Origin: RGIG5579 sp045602025
Lineage (GTDB): Bacteria > Bacillota > Clostridia > Oscillospirales > SIG627
Length of the DNA: 9,411 nucleotides
Direction: 5' to 3'
Assembly (NCBI GenBank): GCA_045602025.1
Contig: JAZSAT010000001.1
Span: 1 to 9,411 of the forward strand
Shown here: in pieces, positions 6,983 through 9,411 of the stretch
How the letters are laid out: the number at the start of each line of letters is the position of its first letter
How positions within the stretch are numbered: position 1 is the first letter of the stretch
Notes under the pieces: model-generated
Database searches by the model: none
What the model saw: only the letters and a program-made list of their open reading frames with translations
Told to the model about the DNA's origin: nothing
Translations under genes and position numbers: made by a program

Positions 6983-7954
6983 ATGAATATCTGGATTTTG
7001 CTTGGAGCCTTTTTGCTGTCACTGCTTCTTACTTTTTTGCTTGAAAAAAAGTTTATTCCCTTTTTGATGCGTATCAAAATGGGACAGACCATTTTGGAGA
7101 TCGGTCCCCGTTGGCATAAATCAAAAGAGGGAACACCCACCATGGGAGGACTTTTCTTCATTGGCGCACTTCTTGTTACGCTTTCTGCTTTTGGCATCCC
7201 TCTTCTGATCAAGGGAGGAGATACCAGACTTTTAAAATCCTTTATTATGATGCTTCTTTACGGAGCCATCGGCTTTGTAGATGATTTTGTGAAGTTTTTC
7301 AAAAAGCAGAATAAAGGTCTTACTGCGATCCAGAAGCTTATTTTTCAGTTTGCAGTAGCCGCAGGGTATTTGTATTCCATGAAAGGATCCCTTACCACTG
7401 CTCTCGATCTGCCTTTTACAGACAAGACCTTGGAGCTCGGCGTTTTTTACTGGGTCTTTGCAATCATTTTCATTGTGCTTACCGTAAATGCAGTCAATCT
7501 TACAGACGGTATTGACGGATTGGCAGGAGGCACTACCCTTGTGGTAGCGGTTTTCTTTGCTGCATTTTCTTTCGTTTTGGGTCAGATGGAAATCACACTT
7601 CTGAGTGTAGCACTTTGCGGCGGTATGGTTGGATTTTTGATCTATAACATTTATCCCGCTCGCATTTTTATGGGTGACACCGGTTCTCTCTTTTTGGGAG
7701 GAGCCGTAAGTGCGATTGCATTTTGGCTTAATAAGCCACTTATGATTTTCTTTGTCGGTTTTGTATATCTGTTTGAAGCACTGAGCGTGGTTTTGCAGGT
7801 AGGGTCCTTTAAATTGACAAAGAAAAGAATCTTTCGGATGGCACCCTTTCATCATCACCTTGAAATGTGCGGTTGGAAGGAACCGAGCATCGTGTCATTT
7901 TCTTGTGTAGTTACCGCTCTTTGCTGTATTGCAGCGTATTTTGCATTTATCTGA
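6983..7954 (+). CDS. mraY: Phospho-N-acetylmuramoyl-pentapeptide-transferase MraY
   Basis: An integral membrane enzyme that transfers phospho-MurNAc-pentapeptide from UDP to undecaprenyl phosphate, forming lipid I at the inner membrane face. The 323-residue length fits Gram-positive MraY. It has many hydrophobic spans, beginning with IWILLGAFLLSLLLTFLL. Conserved cytoplasmic motifs in order: GTPTMGG (50-56), the aspartate pair D100-D101 in VDDFVKFFKKQNKGLT, NLTDGIDGLAGG (from N172), FMGDTGSLFLGG with D232 aligning with the catalytic aspartate, and APFHHHLE with the three histidines at 290-292. All residues known as essential in the family seem present. The start at 6983 is supported by AGGAAG 7 nt upstream and places the first membrane span near the N-terminus. 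The next gene is ftsW, 27 nt downstream; murD, which often sits here, is absent. Confidence 0.97.
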   Translation: MNIWILLGAFLLSLLLTFLLEKKFIPFLMRIKMGQTILEIGPRWHKSKEGTPTMGGLFFIGALLVTLSAFGIPLLIKGGDTRLLKSFIMMLLYGAIGFVDDFVKFFKKQNKGLTAIQKLIFQFAVAAGYLYSMKGSLTTALDLPFTDKTLELGVFYWVFAIIFIVLTVNAVNLTDGIDGLAGGTTLVVAVFFAAFSFVLGQMEITLLSVALCGGMVGFLIYNIYPARIFMGDTGSLFLGGAVSAIAFWLNKPLMIFFVGFVYLFEALSVVLQVGSFKLTKKRIFRMAPFHHHLEMCGWKEPSIVSFSCVVTALCCIAAYFAFI

Positions 7955-7981
7955 TTCTTTTCAAAAGGGAAAGGAGGTCTC

Positions 7982-9190
7982 ATGGAAAAATTAAAGGTGA
8001 ACGGAAAGGATAAAGAAAAGATCCGCCGTTCCAAAAAGAAAAATACTTCCTTGCTGAGAAAACCAAAGCAGGTCCAGAGACTTCGCTCCGGTATTGACTG
8101 GCCTTTTGCCATTCTTGTGCTTGTGCTCCTTTCCATCGGAACCATTTTTGTTTTTTCTTCCAGCTATGTTTATGCAAAGTTTAACTATAATAACAGCTAT
8201 TTTTTCATCAGAAAACAAGTTGGCTGGGTAATTGTATCTCTTGCTCTTTTTGTTTTCTTCATTCATTATTTTGACTATTTATGGTTGAAACGCTTTGCCG
8301 TTCCGATCTTTTTAGCTTCGTATATTCTCCTTTGGTGTGTGTTCTTCTTTGGTGCCGATGCCAACGGTGCGAAAAGATGGATTTATCTTTGGAAATTCAG
8401 TGTACAGCCTTCGGAGATCATTAAATTTTCTGTTATTCTCTTGATATCAGCCTATGCGGTGTGGCTTGATACCAAAGGGCGAGATCTGATACGAACCTTT
8501 AAATTCGGCGTATTACCCTTTGGCGTTTTAGCAGTCATTGTTGCAATTCCTTTGATCTTGCAGCCTCACCTTTCCGCAACGATCATTATTTTATTCCTTA
8601 TTTTTATTATGATGTTCTTGACCGGCACCAAAAGAACATATCTGACGGTTGCCACGGTTGCGGCAATTGTAGTGGTCGGTACGGTGGTTCTTCTTACCAG
8701 CCACGGTCAGGCCAGAATCGATGCCTGGCTTCATCCCGAAAATGACATTCAGGGGGCAGGATGGCAGCCTCTGCAGAGCCTTTATGCCATCGGCTCCGGT
8801 GGCCTTTGGGGCGTTGGTCTCGGGGGATCAAAGCAAAAGCACCTGTATCTTCCCGAACCGCAGAACGACTATATTTTTGCTGTTATCTGCGAAGAGATGG
8901 GATTTGTTTTCGCTGTTGCGGTGATCCTTCTCTTTATCCTTTTGATCTGGCGGGGTTTTTATATTGCCCGCAACGCCCCTTCCAAGTTTTCGTCACTTTT
9001 GGTTATGGGCATTATCATTCAGGTGGCCATTCAAGTGTTCCTGAACATCGGCGTGGTGACCGCCACTTTGCCCAGCACGGGCGTTTCCTTGCCGTTCTTT
9101 AGTTACGGTGGCTCATCTCTTCTCATTTTAATGGCGGAGATGGGTGTTGTTCTCAATGTTTCCCGTTATTCGTACACGGAAAAAGCATAG
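7982..9190 (+). CDS. ftsW: SEDS peptidoglycan glycosyltransferase FtsW (SpoVE-like)
   Basis: A polytopic membrane protein of the SEDS family, which polymerises lipid II into glycan strands together with a class B PBP. It is 402 residues with a basic cytoplasmic N-terminus (about 1-37), then roughly ten membrane segments starting at WPFAILVLVLLSIG (40-53). Signatures include QPSEIIKFSVIL (142-153), GWQPLQSLYAIGSGGLWGVGLG (260-281), YLPEPQNDYIFA with D296 at the position of the essential SEDS aspartate, EEMG (304-307), and PSTGVSLPFFSYGGSSLL (364-381). The location between mraY and murG favours FtsW or SpoVE over RodA. The likely partner is the class B PBP encoded upstream, with the FtsL-like protein as activator. 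Start: AAAGGAGGT (7970-7978) is a near-ideal ribosome binding site 3 nt before the ATG, slightly close. It ends 23 nt before murG. Confidence 0.94.
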   Translation: MEKLKVNGKDKEKIRRSKKKNTSLLRKPKQVQRLRSGIDWPFAILVLVLLSIGTIFVFSSSYVYAKFNYNNSYFFIRKQVGWVIVSLALFVFFIHYFDYLWLKRFAVPIFLASYILLWCVFFFGADANGAKRWIYLWKFSVQPSEIIKFSVILLISAYAVWLDTKGRDLIRTFKFGVLPFGVLAVIVAIPLILQPHLSATIIILFLIFIMMFLTGTKRTYLTVATVAAIVVVGTVVLLTSHGQARIDAWLHPENDIQGAGWQPLQSLYAIGSGGLWGVGLGGSKQKHLYLPEPQNDYIFAVICEEMGFVFAVAVILLFILLIWRGFYIARNAPSKFSSLLVMGIIIQVAIQVFLNIGVVTATLPSTGVSLPFFSYGGSSLLILMAEMGVVLNVSRYSYTEKA

Positions 9191-9201
9191 TTTTATTCCT
9201 T

Positions 9202-9207
9202 GGAGGT
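9202..9207 (+). promoter_or_regulatory. Ribosome binding site supporting a TTG start for murG
   Basis: GGAGGT lies 6 nt before TTG at 9214, an optimal spacing. There is no ATG or GTG in frame between the ftsW stop and the conserved GGGTAGH motif, so this site marks TTG as the start. Confidence 0.7.
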
Positions 9208-9213
9208 AGATCA

Positions 9214-9411
9214 TTGAAAGTAGTATTAAGCGGCGGCGGTACTGCGGGACACGTGAATCCCGCCCTTTCCATTGCAAAAAAGATTCTGGAAAAAGAGCCG
9301 GATAGCCAGATTTTGTTCGTAGGTACCCCCGGCGGTATGGAAAATCGTTTGGTTGCTGCAGAGGGCTTTCCCATTCGCCACGTGGAAGTAAAAGGATTTC
9401 AGAGAAAACTG
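9214..9411 (+). CDS. murG: Undecaprenyldiphospho-muramoylpentapeptide beta-N-acetylglucosaminyltransferase MurG (partial, 5' end)
   Basis: MurG is a GT-B glycosyltransferase at the cytoplasmic membrane face that adds GlcNAc from UDP-GlcNAc to lipid I, giving lipid II. Only the first 66 codons are in the window and the frame is open to its end. The N-terminal glycine-rich loop SGGGTAGHVNPAL (6-18) is the family signature; H13 matches the conserved histidine. ILFVGTPGGMENRLV (33-47) is the second expected segment, with E43 in the usual G-x-E position, and GFPI and VKGFQRKL follow as in the family. The start is TTG at 9214 with GGAGGT 6 nt upstream, giving MKVVLSGGG, the normal N-terminus. It is 23 nt after ftsW and presumably co-transcribed with it. 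Family normal length is about 350-370 residues. Confidence 0.95.
   Translation, partial: MKVVLSGGGTAGHVNPALSIAKKILEKEPDSQILFVGTPGGMENRLVAAEGFPIRHVEVKGFQRKL

Noticed and set aside
6953..6983. Earlier TTG start for mraY
   Set aside because: It would add ten residues unlike the family N-terminus and overlap murF; the ATG at 6983 has AGGAAG 7 nt upstream and gives the normal MraY start.
8721..9102. Two overlapping plus-strand frames inside ftsW in other phases
   Set aside because: They run in alternative phases through conserved FtsW motifs, and their translations resemble no protein family.
1..9411. Mobile elements, CRISPR arrays, tRNA or rRNA genes, or a novel defence or biosynthetic system
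   Set aside because: The window is almost filled by conserved dcw genes in one direction; I saw no transposase, repeat array, structural RNA or foreign-looking gene.

Overview
The window is a stretch of a division and cell wall (dcw) gene cluster from a Gram-positive bacterium, most likely a member of Clostridia (Lachnospiraceae- or Oscillospiraceae-like). The evidence is strong AGGAGG-type ribosome binding sites before most genes, moderate GC content with many A-rich lysine codons, a class B penicillin-binding protein carrying C-terminal PASTA domains, a FtsL-like protein with a long basic N-terminus, and a MurG start of the GGGTAGHVNPA type. The assignment to family is inference, and no sporulation or taxonomic marker settles it.

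Layout, all on the + strand: the last codons of an upstream gene (1-39, position suggests mraZ); rsmH (39-980, 16S rRNA methyltransferase); a FtsL-like division protein (995-1654); a 128-nt gap with an 11-bp perfect hairpin and a TTGACA box; a class B transpeptidase of the FtsI/SpoVD type with two PASTA repeats (1783-4122); murE (4140-5597); murF (5604-6980); mraY (6983-7954); ftsW/spoVE (7982-9190); and the first 66 codons of murG, cut by the window end (9214-9411). Apart from the one gap, genes are separated by 2-27 nt or overlap by 1 nt, so the block reads as one or two co-transcribed units.

The products form a pathway. MurE and MurF add the third amino acid and D-Ala-D-Ala to the cytoplasmic UDP-MurNAc peptide. 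MraY transfers phospho-MurNAc-pentapeptide to undecaprenyl phosphate (lipid I), and MurG adds GlcNAc (lipid II). FtsW polymerises lipid II, the class B PBP cross-links it, and the FtsL-like protein is the probable bitopic partner of that synthase pair. RsmH is a ribosome-modifying enzyme that by long-standing synteny heads the cluster.

I see no previously undescribed system here. The points that deserve a second look are the absence of murD between mraY and ftsW, a DNCR motif in MurE where DNPR is usual, a cysteine pair near the PBP active site resembling the redox-sensitive pair of SpoVD, the hairpin/TTGACA element before the PBP gene, and the long N-terminal extension of the FtsL-like protein.
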